64,000 bases of DNA from positions 23,802 to 87,801 of the forward strand of contig NZ_JAMWYY010000005.1 in assembly GCF_024305175.1 (NCBI RefSeq), in the 5' to 3' direction. The notes below the pieces were generated by a model, which saw nothing but the letters and a program-made list of their open reading frames with translations, had not been told where the DNA came from and searched no databases. This stretch comes from Flavobacterium sp. GTDB taxonomy: Bacteria; Bacteroidota; Bacteroidia; Flavobacteriales; Flavobacteriaceae. Position numbers and translations under genes: made by a program. Shown here in pieces: positions 8,824 to 17,789 of this stretch (its first letter is position 1; each line of letters opens with the position of its first letter).

Positions 8824-10154
8824 TGAAGTTTTTCAGGAGCTTATACCTAACCAATTTCTTTTTCTATGTGCTTTGCGGCATTATAGCGGGATTTATTATT
8901 GCTTATTTTTTCCCTGCTTTCTATAATGCATTATGGCTGCTGCTATACATACTGGCTGCCTTTACGCTTATAGACATACTGCTGCTTTTTGCAGGTAATG
9001 AGCGCTTTAAGGCACAGCGTACGGCACCCGAAAAATTTTCTAACGGAGACCAAAACCCTGTACAGGTAAAGGCCGAAAGCAGCTACGGCTTTCCGGTAAA
9101 CCTGAAGGTTATAGATGAGGTACCCGTACAGTTCCAGATGCGTAATTTCAGTATTAAAAGGCACCTGAAAGCAGGAGCAACAGACACTTTTGAATACAGC
9201 CTGCGCCCTGTTGAAAGGGGCGAATATTATTTCGGTAAGCTAAACATTTATGTTTCTTCGCCATTGCACCTTGTGTCGCGCAGGTACGCGTTTGGTGAGG
9301 GGCAAATGGTGCCTACCTATCCTTCTTATATCCAGTTACGAAAGTATGACCTGATGGCTTTTTCGAACAGGCTTTTTCAGTATGGCCTCAAAAAAATCAG
9401 GCGTATTGGGCATACCATGGAGTTTGAGCAGATAAAAGAATATGTTTCGGGAGATGACATCCGCACTATAAACTGGAAGGCCACAGCTAAGAAAAATGAG
9501 CTGATGGTAAACCAGTTTCAGGATGAGCGCTCGCAGAATGTGTATATGGTTATAGATAAAGGGCGTGTAATGAAAATGCCTTTTGAAGGGCTGAGCCTTT
9601 TAGATTATGCGATAAACGCTACGCTTGTGCTGAGTAATGTAATTTTAAAAAAACAGGATAAAGCCGGTATGCTTGCTTTTAGCAAGCGTGTAGAAAACAG
9701 GGTGGCAGCCGAGAGGCGTACTTCTCAGATGCAGCGCATACTGGAAAGCCTGTATAACATTAAAACCGATTTCTTTGAAAGTGATTACAGCAGGCTTTAT
9801 GCTGATATTAAAAAGAATATAACCCAGCGCAGCCTGATCTTGCTCTATACCAACTTCGAAACGCTGGATGGTTTAAACAGGCAACTGCCCTATCTTAAAG
9901 GCATTGCTAAAAACCACCTGCTTGTGGTGGTGTTTTTCGAAAATACAGAGCTTGATGCTTTTATCCATAAAAAAGCTGATTCTATAAAAGAAGTTTATGA
10001 CCAGGTGATTGCCGAAAAATTTGCGTTTGAGAAAAGGCTTATTGTAAATGAGCTCCGCAAATATGGTATTTACTCAGTGCTAACAAAACCCGAGAACCTG
10101 ACTATAGAGAGTATTAATAAGTATCTTGAAATTAAGGCGCGCGGAATTTTATAG
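8823..10154 (+). CDS. DUF58 domain-containing protein (VWA-like MoxR partner)
   Basis: 443 residues with two N-terminal hydrophobic segments (about 8-55), a beta-rich region with RPVERGEYYFGKLNIY, then the DUF58 signature EYVSGDDIRTINWKATAK (about 202-220) and a von Willebrand A-like domain. The strand that normally carries a metal-binding DxSxS reads VIDKGRVMK here, so the MIDAS is degenerate, as in many DUF58 proteins. The protein is inferred to be membrane-anchored and to act with the MoxR ATPase encoded one base upstream. It ends the operon that begins at 3910. Confidence 0.92.
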   Translation: MKFFRSLYLTNFFFYVLCGIIAGFIIAYFFPAFYNALWLLLYILAAFTLIDILLLFAGNERFKAQRTAPEKFSNGDQNPVQVKAESSYGFPVNLKVIDEVPVQFQMRNFSIKRHLKAGATDTFEYSLRPVERGEYYFGKLNIYVSSPLHLVSRRYAFGEGQMVPTYPSYIQLRKYDLMAFSNRLFQYGLKKIRRIGHTMEFEQIKEYVSGDDIRTINWKATAKKNELMVNQFQDERSQNVYMVIDKGRVMKMPFEGLSLLDYAINATLVLSNVILKKQDKAGMLAFSKRVENRVAAERRTSQMQRILESLYNIKTDFFESDYSRLYADIKKNITQRSLILLYTNFETLDGLNRQLPYLKGIAKNHLLVVVFFENTELDAFIHKKADSIKEVYDQVIAEKFAFEKRLIVNELRKYGIYSVLTKPENLTIESINKYLEIKARGIL

Positions 10155-10160
10155 ATTGCC

Positions 10161-10958
10161 ATGAAACAGATAAGCAGCATACAGAACCCATTTATAAAAT
10201 CGTTGGTGCAACTGCAGGAAAAAGCAAAAGCACGCAGGCAAAGCGGCACTTTTTTAATAGAAGGCCGGCGTGAGGTAATGCTGGCACGCAAGGGCGGCTA
10301 TACTATACAAACCTTGCTTTTTGTACCGGAACTGCTAACAGAAAATCAGGTACGGGAACTGGCAGGTACACAGGCAGAACTGATAGGAATAACAAAAGAA
10401 GTTTACCAAAAACTGGCTTACCGCGACAGTACCGAAGGCCTTATGGCAGTAGCGGCTTTAAAAGATCATTCGCTTGAAAAGCTTGTATTGGGAGAGAACC
10501 CCTTACTACTGGTAACTGAAGCGCCTGAAAAACCCGGTAATATAGGTGCCTTACTCCGCACTGCTGATGCCGCAGGGCTTGATGCTGTTATTATAGCCAA
10601 CCCAAAAAGCGACCTGTACAGTCCTAATATTATACGTTCGGGTGTGGGTTGCCTTTTTACCAATACCGTTGCTACAGGCACTACACAAGAGGTTGTAGCT
10701 TATCTTAATAAGAAAGGCATCAGCATTTACAGCGCTACGCTTCAAAATTCCGTAAGCTACCACACGCAGGATTACACACAGCCCACCGCACTTGTGGTTG
10801 GCACCGAAGATGCAGGATTAACACAGCAATGGCGCGATGCCGCAAAGCAAAATATCATTATACCCATGCATGGCGAAATCGACTCGATGAACGTTTCGGT
10901 GGCGGCTGCAATACTTATTTTCGAAGCAAAAAGACAAAGAGGATTTAATTTACCATAA
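10161..10958 (+). CDS. TrmH/SpoU family RNA 2'-O-methyltransferase
   Basis: 265 residues. The N-terminal ~95 residues resemble the substrate-binding domain of RlmB-like enzymes (FLIEGRREVMLA); the C-terminal SPOUT domain has the three SpoU motifs: EKPGNIGALLRTADAAG (motif 1), VVGTEDAGLT (motif 2) and IIPMHGEIDSMNVSVAAAI (motif 3, including the knot). It should transfer a methyl group from SAM to a ribose 2'-OH in rRNA or tRNA; the exact nucleotide cannot be told from sequence. It begins six bases after the DUF58 stop and may be co-transcribed. Confidence 0.93.
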   Translation: MKQISSIQNPFIKSLVQLQEKAKARRQSGTFLIEGRREVMLARKGGYTIQTLLFVPELLTENQVRELAGTQAELIGITKEVYQKLAYRDSTEGLMAVAALKDHSLEKLVLGENPLLLVTEAPEKPGNIGALLRTADAAGLDAVIIANPKSDLYSPNIIRSGVGCLFTNTVATGTTQEVVAYLNKKGISIYSATLQNSVSYHTQDYTQPTALVVGTEDAGLTQQWRDAAKQNIIIPMHGEIDSMNVSVAAAILIFEAKRQRGFNLP

Positions 10959-10961
10959 ACA

Positions 10962-13037
10962 ATGAACCAGGTTACCGTCTCTAAAGATTTTAAACAGAAA
11001 GCTACAAAGGCTATTTTATCTGTTATACTTTTTGTTATATCCTATATTATACTTATTGCAATGGCAGTGGCATTAACCGTTGCTTGCGCTTATGCCGGCT
11101 TTTATATTATTGTAAGTGGGCGCCACGGTATCACTCTTATGCTTGGTATCGGTGTTATGAGCCTTGGTTTGCTGGTACTCTTTTTCCTGCTTAAGTTCGT
11201 AGTATCTTCCTCTAAAGAAAGCAGGGATGACCTTACTGAAATAACCCGCGAGCAGGAACCTAAAATCTTTGCACTGATAGAAGATATTGTTATGCAGACA
11301 GGAACGCAGTTTCCTAAACATGTTTACCTTACACCCAATGTAAATGCGGCTGTATTTTACAGTTCAGGGTTTTGGAGCATGTTCCTGCCCGTACGCAAAA
11401 ACCTGATGATAGGCATAGGGCTAATGAATACCACTACTGTAGATGAGTTTAAAGGCATCCTTGCACATGAATTCGGGCACTTTTCTCAGCGCAGCATGAA
11501 GGTGGGCAGCTATGTGCACAATGTAAACCGCATTATCCACAACATGCTTTTTGAAAATACCGGGTACAGCAAAGCAATAAGCCGTTGGGCAAGCTTTAGT
11601 GGGTTCTTTGCAATTTTTGTGGCAATTGGTGTTACAGTAGTAACAGGCATACAGTGGGTACTTAAGCAGGTTTATCAAGTGTTAAATATAAATTACTTAG
11701 CCCTTTCGCGCGAAATGGAATTTCATGCCGATGAAGTTGCGGCAAACGTTGCAGGCTCTCAGGCGCTTGCAACATCATTATTGCGTGCAGGCCTTTCGGA
11801 CAGTGCATACAACAGCGTGCTCAACTTTTACGGAGAAAAAATTCGCGATAACCAAAAGCCTGTCAACATCTATCCGCAACAGCACATAGTGATTGAAAGG
11901 GTAATACACAACCTGCAACTGCCTGTAAGGCACGGTTTGCCCCATATAGCAGTATCTGATATTAAGAAACTCAATAAATCTAAGCTGGAGTTTGACGACC
12001 AGTGGTCGTCACACCCGAGTGATGCCGACAGGGTGGCACGCCTTGACAGCCTTAATATTGTAAAGCCTGACACGGATAATGCTAATGCGCTGACTTTGTT
12101 TACGGATAAGGAAGCCACACAACGGATGGTTACCGAAAAGCTCTTCTCTAATGTTTATTACCCCGGCAACACAACCACCCATATCGAAGAGCATTTCAGG
12201 AGTGAATATAATGAGGGCATAGCCAAATATACTTTCAACAAAAAGTATAACGGCTTTTATGATGAGCTTAATCTGGGCATTGTGGCTTTAGAGTCGCTTG
12301 CAGGAGAAGAGCATGTAACAGAAGAAGAGCTGTTTGGTGAGAACAGTATAAGCAGTGTTAATGAATGCATAGGCCTTGAAGGTGATATTGCCATACTAAA
12401 CCAGATAGCTGCCGGTGGTACACCGGTAAAAACGTATGACTATGACGGTAACCGCTACAAGGCAAAAGACACCAGGACGTTGCTTGAAACCCTAAATATA
12501 AAGCTTACTGATTACAGGAATAACATTACCGCCAACGAAACAAAAATATTTGGCTATTACTACCATCTTGCTGTAAAGCATGGAAAACAGGACGAGTATA
12601 AGAATAAATATGAGGCTTACCTGAAAACAATGCAGGATTCGGATACATTAGCAAAAACACTTGTGCCACTGCACGATGCCACTGCATTTTTAAATTCAAG
12701 TAATGAGGCAGATACCATACCCGCAAAAATGCAGAAGCTTTACAACTCCGAAAAACCATTTAAAGAAGCCGTAAAGCAAATAGCTGAAAAACCTTTTTAT
12801 GAGCATGTAAACGTAAACAGCAAAGATGCTTTTGAAAAATACCTTTCGCAGGAATGGGTGTATTTTGAATATGATATGTTTAACGAGGCCGCTTTAACTA
12901 TCTTTTTTAATACCCTGAACAATTTTAGTGTGGCACTTTCTAACATGCAGTTTGCCGCTAAGAAAGATTTTCTCGACTATCAGGCCGCGCTATCGCCTGC
13001 TGTAGCAATGCAAACCGATAAAGCTGATGCAGTTTAA
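10962..13037 (+). CDS. M48 family membrane-bound zinc metallopeptidase
   Basis: 691 residues. Two transmembrane segments near the N-terminus (about 18-52 and 60-82) precede an M48 catalytic domain with HEFGH (His169) in ILAHEFGHFSQRS, and a downstream SREMEFHADEVAA helix that supplies the third zinc ligand and defines the HtpX/Ste24-like family. After about residue 300 comes a long C-terminal extension of ~390 residues with no motif I recognise. Likely a membrane-associated protease for protein quality control. It starts three bases after the TrmH gene stop. Confidence 0.93.
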   Translation: MNQVTVSKDFKQKATKAILSVILFVISYIILIAMAVALTVACAYAGFYIIVSGRHGITLMLGIGVMSLGLLVLFFLLKFVVSSSKESRDDLTEITREQEPKIFALIEDIVMQTGTQFPKHVYLTPNVNAAVFYSSGFWSMFLPVRKNLMIGIGLMNTTTVDEFKGILAHEFGHFSQRSMKVGSYVHNVNRIIHNMLFENTGYSKAISRWASFSGFFAIFVAIGVTVVTGIQWVLKQVYQVLNINYLALSREMEFHADEVAANVAGSQALATSLLRAGLSDSAYNSVLNFYGEKIRDNQKPVNIYPQQHIVIERVIHNLQLPVRHGLPHIAVSDIKKLNKSKLEFDDQWSSHPSDADRVARLDSLNIVKPDTDNANALTLFTDKEATQRMVTEKLFSNVYYPGNTTTHIEEHFRSEYNEGIAKYTFNKKYNGFYDELNLGIVALESLAGEEHVTEEELFGENSISSVNECIGLEGDIAILNQIAAGGTPVKTYDYDGNRYKAKDTRTLLETLNIKLTDYRNNITANETKIFGYYYHLAVKHGKQDEYKNKYEAYLKTMQDSDTLAKTLVPLHDATAFLNSSNEADTIPAKMQKLYNSEKPFKEAVKQIAEKPFYEHVNVNSKDAFEKYLSQEWVYFEYDMFNEAALTIFFNTLNNFSVALSNMQFAAKKDFLDYQAALSPAVAMQTDKADAV

Positions 13038-13075
13038 GATAAATTATTTAATTTAGGCTGAACAAAAAAATCCCC

Positions 13076-13597
13076 ATGAAGCTACTAACCGTATTTATAT
13101 TGCTTTTTACACTCTGTGCAACAGCACAGAAAAACGAGTATATGTCATGGGAAGATTTAAGTATAAACCAAAAGATACCGCTTACCATATCTAAAAAGGA
13201 TTTCGATAAAAAATACAGTGGTGATTATGAAGTTACTGACCCTATGCCCGGTGAAAGCTGCTCTACCGGAAATAGTGTTACAGTAGCAGACTATAAAGGG
13301 GCGCGGTATGAAATAGTAAACGATACGCTTCAATTCCGGAGTATCGATTTCAGCCGCAGGCGCAATATGTACATCCAGTTTAAAAATGACTGGTTCGACC
13401 ACACCACAACTTTTAAATATTTTAAAAAGGTGTATCCCATAGCAGCAGGTATGGCAGAAGAGTATGTAGATGAAAACGGCGAAGCCGGGCAGATCATTAC
13501 TTTTTTCCCGAAAGATGAAAATGCGCTTTACGAATGGCGGCTGTATTTTAAAGAAGGTAAGCTCGAAACTTTTGAGTGCTTTTTATATTGCTTTTAG
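13076..13597 (+). CDS. Hypothetical exported protein
   Basis: 173 residues with a clear signal peptide (MKLLTVFILLFTLCATAQ, cleavage after the AQ). The mature part is mixed alpha/beta with two C-terminal cysteines (FECFLYCF) and an earlier one (GESCSTGN). No recognised domain. It lies 38 bp after the M48 peptidase gene on the same strand. Likely periplasmic; function unknown. Confidence 0.72.
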   Translation: MKLLTVFILLFTLCATAQKNEYMSWEDLSINQKIPLTISKKDFDKKYSGDYEVTDPMPGESCSTGNSVTVADYKGARYEIVNDTLQFRSIDFSRRRNMYIQFKNDWFDHTTTFKYFKKVYPIAAGMAEEYVDENGEAGQIITFFPKDENALYEWRLYFKEGKLETFECFLYCF

Positions 13598-13653
13598 TAT
13601 CCTCTGAACATAAACCAAATGTTAAGTTATTTTTAGCTGTGGTTATTTATTGA

Positions 13654-13661
13654 TAAATTTG
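13654..13661 (+). promoter_or_regulatory. Bacteroidota -7 element upstream of arsR-type gene
   Basis: TAAATTTG fits the TAnnTTTG -7 consensus of the primary Bacteroidota sigma factor and lies 14 bp before the ATG at 13676. A T-rich stretch (TTTT at 13631-13634) is at the right distance for a weak -33 element. Confidence 0.4.
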
Positions 13662-13675
13662 CATTTTTCAATACT

Positions 13676-13948
13676 ATGACGGCAAAAGAATTTGAGCGCA
13701 TATCTAAAGCCCTGGGCGACCCCCACCGGCTAAAGATCTTACAGGAGATAAAGAAGAACAAGTGCATGGCGTGTGCCTGCATAAGAGAAATGATAGACCT
13801 TGCTCAGCCATCTGTTTCGCACCACCTTAAGCAGCTTATAGATGCAGGTCTTGTTATACCCGAAAAAGAAGGCAGGGAAATGCGCTATTCTATTGACGAT
13901 AAAGTTTTTACTGACTATATAAACTACCTTTCAGCTTTCGCGCAGTAA
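13676..13948 (+). CDS. ArsR/SmtB family transcriptional regulator
   Basis: 90 residues, essentially only a winged helix-turn-helix: ISKALGDPHRLKILQEI (helix 1-2), then DLAQPSVSHHLKQLIDAGLV (helix-turn-helix) and EKEGREMRYSID (wing). A KCMACACIREM segment carries three cysteines in CxxCxC spacing just before the DNA-recognition helix, in the place where ELCVCDL-type metal or thiol sensors have their ligands. ArsR proteins are dimeric repressors released by metals or oxidants; the effector is not known here. The short-chain dehydrogenase gene 110 bp downstream, preceded by a palindrome, is the likely target. Confidence 0.92.
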   Translation: MTAKEFERISKALGDPHRLKILQEIKKNKCMACACIREMIDLAQPSVSHHLKQLIDAGLVIPEKEGREMRYSIDDKVFTDYINYLSAFAQ

Positions 13949-13955
13949 AAAACAT

Positions 13956-13971
13956 ATCGAAATATTTCAAT
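13956..13971. promoter_or_regulatory. Candidate ArsR operator palindrome
   Basis: ATCGAAATATTTCAAT is a 16-bp palindrome with one mismatched pair, placed 8 bp after the ArsR stop and just upstream of a -7-like TAATATTG (13988-13995) of the dehydrogenase gene. Its size, symmetry and place match operators of ArsR-type repressors. Assignment is inference. Confidence 0.45.
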
Positions 13972-14058
13972 GTATTTATTTTTTTCGTAATATTGTACCA
14001 GCAATCTGAGATATATAAATCTCAAATTAAAAACATCTAAAAATTTAAATATATAAAT

Positions 14059-14811
14059 ATGAATTCAAATCTAAAAGGTAAAGTGGCGGTGGTAACCGGC
14101 GCTTCTAAAGGAATAGGTGTTGCAATAGCAAAAAAACTTGCTGCGCATGGTGCTACTGTGGCTGTAAATTATGCCTCTGATAAGGCAGGAGCCGAAAAAA
14201 CAGTAAGGGATATACAAGCCGACGGCGGAACCGCAATTGCAGTGCAGGGAAGCGTGGCTAACGCAGAAGACGTGGTGCGCCTATTCAGCGAAACAGCAAA
14301 TGCATTCGGCAAAATCGATATACTGGTAAATAATGCCGGTGTATATGGTTTCCAGATGCTTGAAGAAATTACTATAGACGAATACAACAGGCAGTTTGGT
14401 ATTAATGTGCTCGGCCCGATACTTACTGCTAAGGAAGCCTTAAAATATTTCCCGGCAGAGGGTGGCAGTATCATTAATATTAGTTCTGTAATTGCCGTTA
14501 GCCCGAGCGCCGGCACAGCCGTATATTCGGCTACAAAAGGCGCATTAGATACACTTACGCGCGGCCTTGCGGCAGAACTTGCTCCAAAAAACATTCGTGT
14601 AAATACGGTATCGCCCGGGCTTACCCGTACCGAAGGAGGAGACGCTGCGGGTATTAAAGGCAGCGATATGGAGAAAAATATTGTTGCTGCCACACCACTG
14701 GGCCGCGTGGGATATCCTGAAGATATTGCCGGGGCGGTGGCGTTCCTTGCAAGCGATGATGCTGCATGGATAACCGGTGAAAGGATTAATGCTGCAGGCG
14801 GGTTACGTTAA
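14059..14811 (+). CDS. SDR family NAD(P)-dependent oxidoreductase (FabG-like)
   Basis: 250 residues, classical short-chain dehydrogenase. The Rossmann motif TGASKGIG is at about residues 13-20, NNAG at ~89-92, the catalytic serine in NISSVI, the YSATK catalytic pair, and the VSPGLTRT segment after it. The C-terminus ASDDAAWITGERINAAGG is the typical FabG-like ending. Substrate unknown; the position behind an ArsR regulator and a palindrome suggests an inducible stress or detoxification reductase rather than the fatty-acid synthesis FabG (inference). A strong terminator follows. Confidence 0.92.
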   Translation: MNSNLKGKVAVVTGASKGIGVAIAKKLAAHGATVAVNYASDKAGAEKTVRDIQADGGTAIAVQGSVANAEDVVRLFSETANAFGKIDILVNNAGVYGFQMLEEITIDEYNRQFGINVLGPILTAKEALKYFPAEGGSIINISSVIAVSPSAGTAVYSATKGALDTLTRGLAAELAPKNIRVNTVSPGLTRTEGGDAAGIKGSDMEKNIVAATPLGRVGYPEDIAGAVAFLASDDAAWITGERINAAGGLR

Positions 14812-14835
14812 TGTTTAATTTTTTGTGGGTTTACT

Positions 14836-14869
14836 AAAGGCGGGAGCATAAAGCTTCCGCCTTTTTTTG
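14836..14869 (+). terminator. Rho-independent terminator after the SDR gene
   Basis: A 12-bp stem (AAAGGCGGGAGC paired with GCTTCCGCCTTT, one G-U pair), a 5-base loop and a run of Ts lie 25 bp after the SDR stop. Confidence 0.85.
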
Positions 14870-14903
14870 TTTGTCATTGGAGTTAATATTGGCTTTCTGC
14901 ATA

Positions 14904-14934
14904 TTGTTAATAACAAATCTTTTCTGTAACTTTA
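14904..14934 (+). promoter_or_regulatory. Promoter of the RelA/SpoT gene
   Basis: TTG (14904-14906), 20 bp, then TAACTTTA (14927-14934), which matches the TTG-N17-23-TAnnTTTG Bacteroidota promoter except for the last base. Transcription would start about 14 bp before the ATG at 14954. Confidence 0.45.
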
Positions 14935-14953
14935 GGCTATACTAAACAGTTGT

Positions 14954-17173
14954 ATGACAGAGATAGATCTTGAGCAGGAAAACAAGGCAATAGCCAAAGA
15001 ATATAAGGAGTTACTCCGCATCAGTTACCAGACACTTACCGAAGAAGACAAAAAGCTGATACGAAAAGCTTTTGATGTTGCTGTTGATGCACATAAAGAA
15101 CAACGGAGAAAATCGGGAGAAGCCTACATCTTCCACCCTATTGCCGTCGCAAAAATCGTAGCCTCAGAAATTGGCCTGGGTGCAACGTCTATCGCTTCGG
15201 CGCTTTTGCATGACGTAGTTGAAGATACCGAGCTAACGGTTGAGGATATAGAAAATATGTTTAACCCTAAAATAGCCCAGATTGTAGAGGGGTTAACCAA
15301 AATAGCACAGGTAAAAACAGACCAGGAGATATCCATGCAGGCGGAGAATTTCCGCAAGATGCTGCTTACACTTAATGATGATGTAAGGGTTATACTTATC
15401 AAGATTGCCGACAGGCTGCACAACATGCAGACGATGGACTCTATGGCTGATTATAAGCAGGCCAAAATAGCATCTGAAACGTTATACATATATGCACCAC
15501 TTGCGCACAGGCTGGGGCTTTACAACATAAAAAACCAGCTTGAGGACTTAGGGCTTAAATATACCGAGCCTGATGTTTACCATGGCATAGTAAGCAAAAT
15601 TAAAGAAAGTAAAGAAGAGCAGGATGCCTATATAAAATCCATATCGGACGTACTACAGAAATCGCTGGATGCCGAAGGGATAGAATATACTATTAAAGGC
15701 AGGCCGAAATCTATCTATTCCATACGCCGCAAAATGCTGAACCAGGGTGTAAGCTTTGAAGAGGTGTATGATAAGTTTGCACTGCGCATCATCTATAAAG
15801 CAAACCAGAATGACGAGAAATTCCTGGCCTGGAAAATATATTCTATTGTAACCGACCATTACCGCCCAAGCCCGAGCAGGCTGCGCGACTGGATATCTTC
15901 GCCAAAATCTACAGGATATGAGGCGCTGCACATTACCGTAATGGGCCCTAAAGGGCGTTGGGTAGAAATACAGGTGCGCAGTGAAAGGATGGACGAGGTA
16001 GCCGAAAAAGGCTATGCAGCGCACTATAAATACAAACAGGGAAGCAGCGAAGAGCATGGGCTTGAAACATGGCTTAACCTGCTTAAAGAAGCATTAGAGA
16101 ATACATCGGGCAATGCGGTAGATTTTGTAGAAGACTTTAAGCTGAACCTGTACAGCAAAGAAATTTATGTTTTTACCCCTAAAGGTGAGATAAAATCGTT
16201 GCCCAAAGGTGCCACCTCTTTAGATTTTGCTTTTAGCATACACTCAGAAATTGGGGTGCATACACGCGGTACACGTGTAAACGGAAAGCTGGTACCGCTT
16301 AACCATGTGCTTAACAGCGGCGACCAGGTAGAGGTTATAACCTCGGCCAACCAAAAACCAAACTCGCACTGGCTCGACTATGTAACTACATCCCGTGCGC
16401 GCAACAAAATAAAGAATGTCCTTAACGAAAACACCAAAAAAATAGCCGAAGAAGGTAAAGAACTGCTTACCCGTAAGCTACGTCATTTAAAGGTTACGCT
16501 AAACGAATCTACCGTTAATGAGCTTGTAAGCTACTTTAAGCTAAAAACAAGCCTCGACCTGTTTTACCGCGTTGGCGTTGGCACTATAGATAACCAGCAG
16601 CTTAAGGATTTTGCGGCTATGAAGGGCAACACACTAATGAACTTCTTTAAAAACCGTATCAAGCGTTCGCCGCAGGTTTCACAGGAACAAATTCATAAAG
16701 ATGAGATAAGCCGAAATTATGACCTGCTTGTTTTCGGTAAGAATGAAGATAAGCTCGATTATAAACTGGCTAACTGCTGTAACCCTATACCGGGTGATGA
16801 TGTGTTTGGTTTTATTACTATAAATGAAGGTATTAAAGTCCATAAAAAAGATTGTCCTAATGCGATAAGGCTGCAAAGCAATTATGCCTATCGCATAATA
16901 CCTGCCAAATGGATCGACTCATCTCAGGAAGAATTTAAGGCTACCCTTAAAATTACGGGTATGGATACATTGGGGCTTACTAATGAGCTTACCAAGGTAA
17001 TAAGTAACAATATGAATGTAAACATACAAAGCATAAGCCTTAACGGTAATGCAGGGGTTTTTAACGGGCAGGTAACGGTAGTGGTGCAAAACAACACCAT
17101 CCTGAAAAAACTTATCGACAACATTAAAAAGATAGACGGGATAGATAAAGTAACACGGATAGCGAATGCGTAA
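14954..17173 (+). CDS. Bifunctional (p)ppGpp synthetase/hydrolase (RelA/SpoT homologue)
   Basis: 739 residues with the full long-RSH architecture. The HD hydrolase domain (about 35-185) has the intact HDVVEDT motif, so ppGpp hydrolysis should be active. The synthetase domain (about 235-350) has RDWISSPKSTGYEALH and the EIQVRS motif. A TGS domain (VFTPKGEIKSLPKGATSLDFAF, about 400-460), a conserved CCNPIPGDDVFGFI segment (about 615) and a C-terminal ACT domain follow. The enzyme makes and degrades the stringent-response alarmone in response to starvation and is likely the main RSH of this organism. The gene sits between two apparent transcription signals and is followed by a Fur-family gene. 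Confidence 0.96.
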   Translation: MTEIDLEQENKAIAKEYKELLRISYQTLTEEDKKLIRKAFDVAVDAHKEQRRKSGEAYIFHPIAVAKIVASEIGLGATSIASALLHDVVEDTELTVEDIENMFNPKIAQIVEGLTKIAQVKTDQEISMQAENFRKMLLTLNDDVRVILIKIADRLHNMQTMDSMADYKQAKIASETLYIYAPLAHRLGLYNIKNQLEDLGLKYTEPDVYHGIVSKIKESKEEQDAYIKSISDVLQKSLDAEGIEYTIKGRPKSIYSIRRKMLNQGVSFEEVYDKFALRIIYKANQNDEKFLAWKIYSIVTDHYRPSPSRLRDWISSPKSTGYEALHITVMGPKGRWVEIQVRSERMDEVAEKGYAAHYKYKQGSSEEHGLETWLNLLKEALENTSGNAVDFVEDFKLNLYSKEIYVFTPKGEIKSLPKGATSLDFAFSIHSEIGVHTRGTRVNGKLVPLNHVLNSGDQVEVITSANQKPNSHWLDYVTTSRARNKIKNVLNENTKKIAEEGKELLTRKLRHLKVTLNESTVNELVSYFKLKTSLDLFYRVGVGTIDNQQLKDFAAMKGNTLMNFFKNRIKRSPQVSQEQIHKDEISRNYDLLVFGKNEDKLDYKLANCCNPIPGDDVFGFITINEGIKVHKKDCPNAIRLQSNYAYRIIPAKWIDSSQEEFKATLKITGMDTLGLTNELTKVISNNMNVNIQSISLNGNAGVFNGQVTVVVQNNTILKKLIDNIKKIDGIDKVTRIANA

Positions 17174-17203
17174 CTAAAACTTTATGTTCAGGAAAAAATA
17201 GAT

Positions 17204-17211
17204 TATCTTTG
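17204..17211 (+). promoter_or_regulatory. -7 element of the Fur-family gene; decides the start codon
   Basis: TATCTTTG fits TAnnTTTG. Transcription would begin near 17216-17218, so a TTG at 17216 could not be a normally led start, and the ATG at 17231 with a short leader is preferred. Confidence 0.5.
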
Positions 17212-17230
17212 CATTTTGACAGACAGGCAA

Positions 17231-17686
17231 ATGGATAATAATAAAAATCAGGATATTGTAAAAAATGTCTTCACCAAATTTCTGGAAGACAAGGGCCACA
17301 GGAAAACTCCTGAACGCTATGCCATACTCCAGGAAATATATAACAGCCAGGAACATTTTGATATTGAGTCGCTCTATATAAAGATGAAGAACAAGAACTA
17401 TCGTGTTAGCCGTGCCACGCTGTATAACACAATAGAGCTGCTGCTGGATTGCGGCCTGGTGCGCCGCCACCAGTTCGGGCAAAACCAGTCGCATTATGAA
17501 AAATCATATTTCGACAAGCAGCACGACCATATCATTATGACCGATACCGGCGAGGTGATAGAGTTTTGCGACCCGCGTATACAGTCCATTAAAAAGACGA
17601 TAGAAGAAATATTCGGTATAGAGATACACAACCACTCACTATACCTGTACGGGCAGAAGAAACAACAGCCTGCACCCGAAAATTAA
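17231..17686 (+). CDS. Fur family transcriptional regulator
   Basis: 151 residues from the ATG at 17231; an in-frame TTG at 17216 would add five residues but coincides with the predicted transcription start. The winged-helix domain has [16 protein letters not shown] and [21 protein letters not shown]. The dimer/metal domain keeps [15 protein letters not shown] and [10 protein letters not shown] histidines for a regulatory metal site, but the CxxC structural zinc pair usual in Fur is absent (MTDT instead), so one zinc site is missing. It could respond to iron, peroxide or another metal; the sequence does not settle which. A terminator separates it from purA. Confidence 0.92.
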   Translation: MDNNKNQDIVKNVFTKFLEDKGHRKTPERYAILQEIYNSQEHFDIESLYIKMKNKNYRVSRATLYNTIELLLDCGLVRRHQFGQNQSHYEKSYFDKQHDHIIMTDTGEVIEFCDPRIQSIKKTIEEIFGIEIHNHSLYLYGQKKQQPAPEN

Positions 17687-17710
17687 AATATAGCTGATTG
17701 CAGCAACACC

Positions 17711-17745
17711 AAACCAACCCTAAACAAGGATTGGTTTTTGTTTTT
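17711..17745 (+). terminator. Terminator between the Fur-family gene and purA
   Basis: AAACCAACC pairs with GG-A-TTGGTTT (one bulged A) across an 8-base loop, followed by a T-rich run. Confidence 0.65.
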
Positions 17746-17789
17746 AAGGAATTATATAAACTACATAACACAAAACAACAATACAACAA

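Noticed and set aside
14169..14693. A 174-codon minus-strand frame inside the SDR gene.
   Set aside because: Antisense shadow of a well-supported dehydrogenase; its composition is explained by the codon pattern of the real gene.
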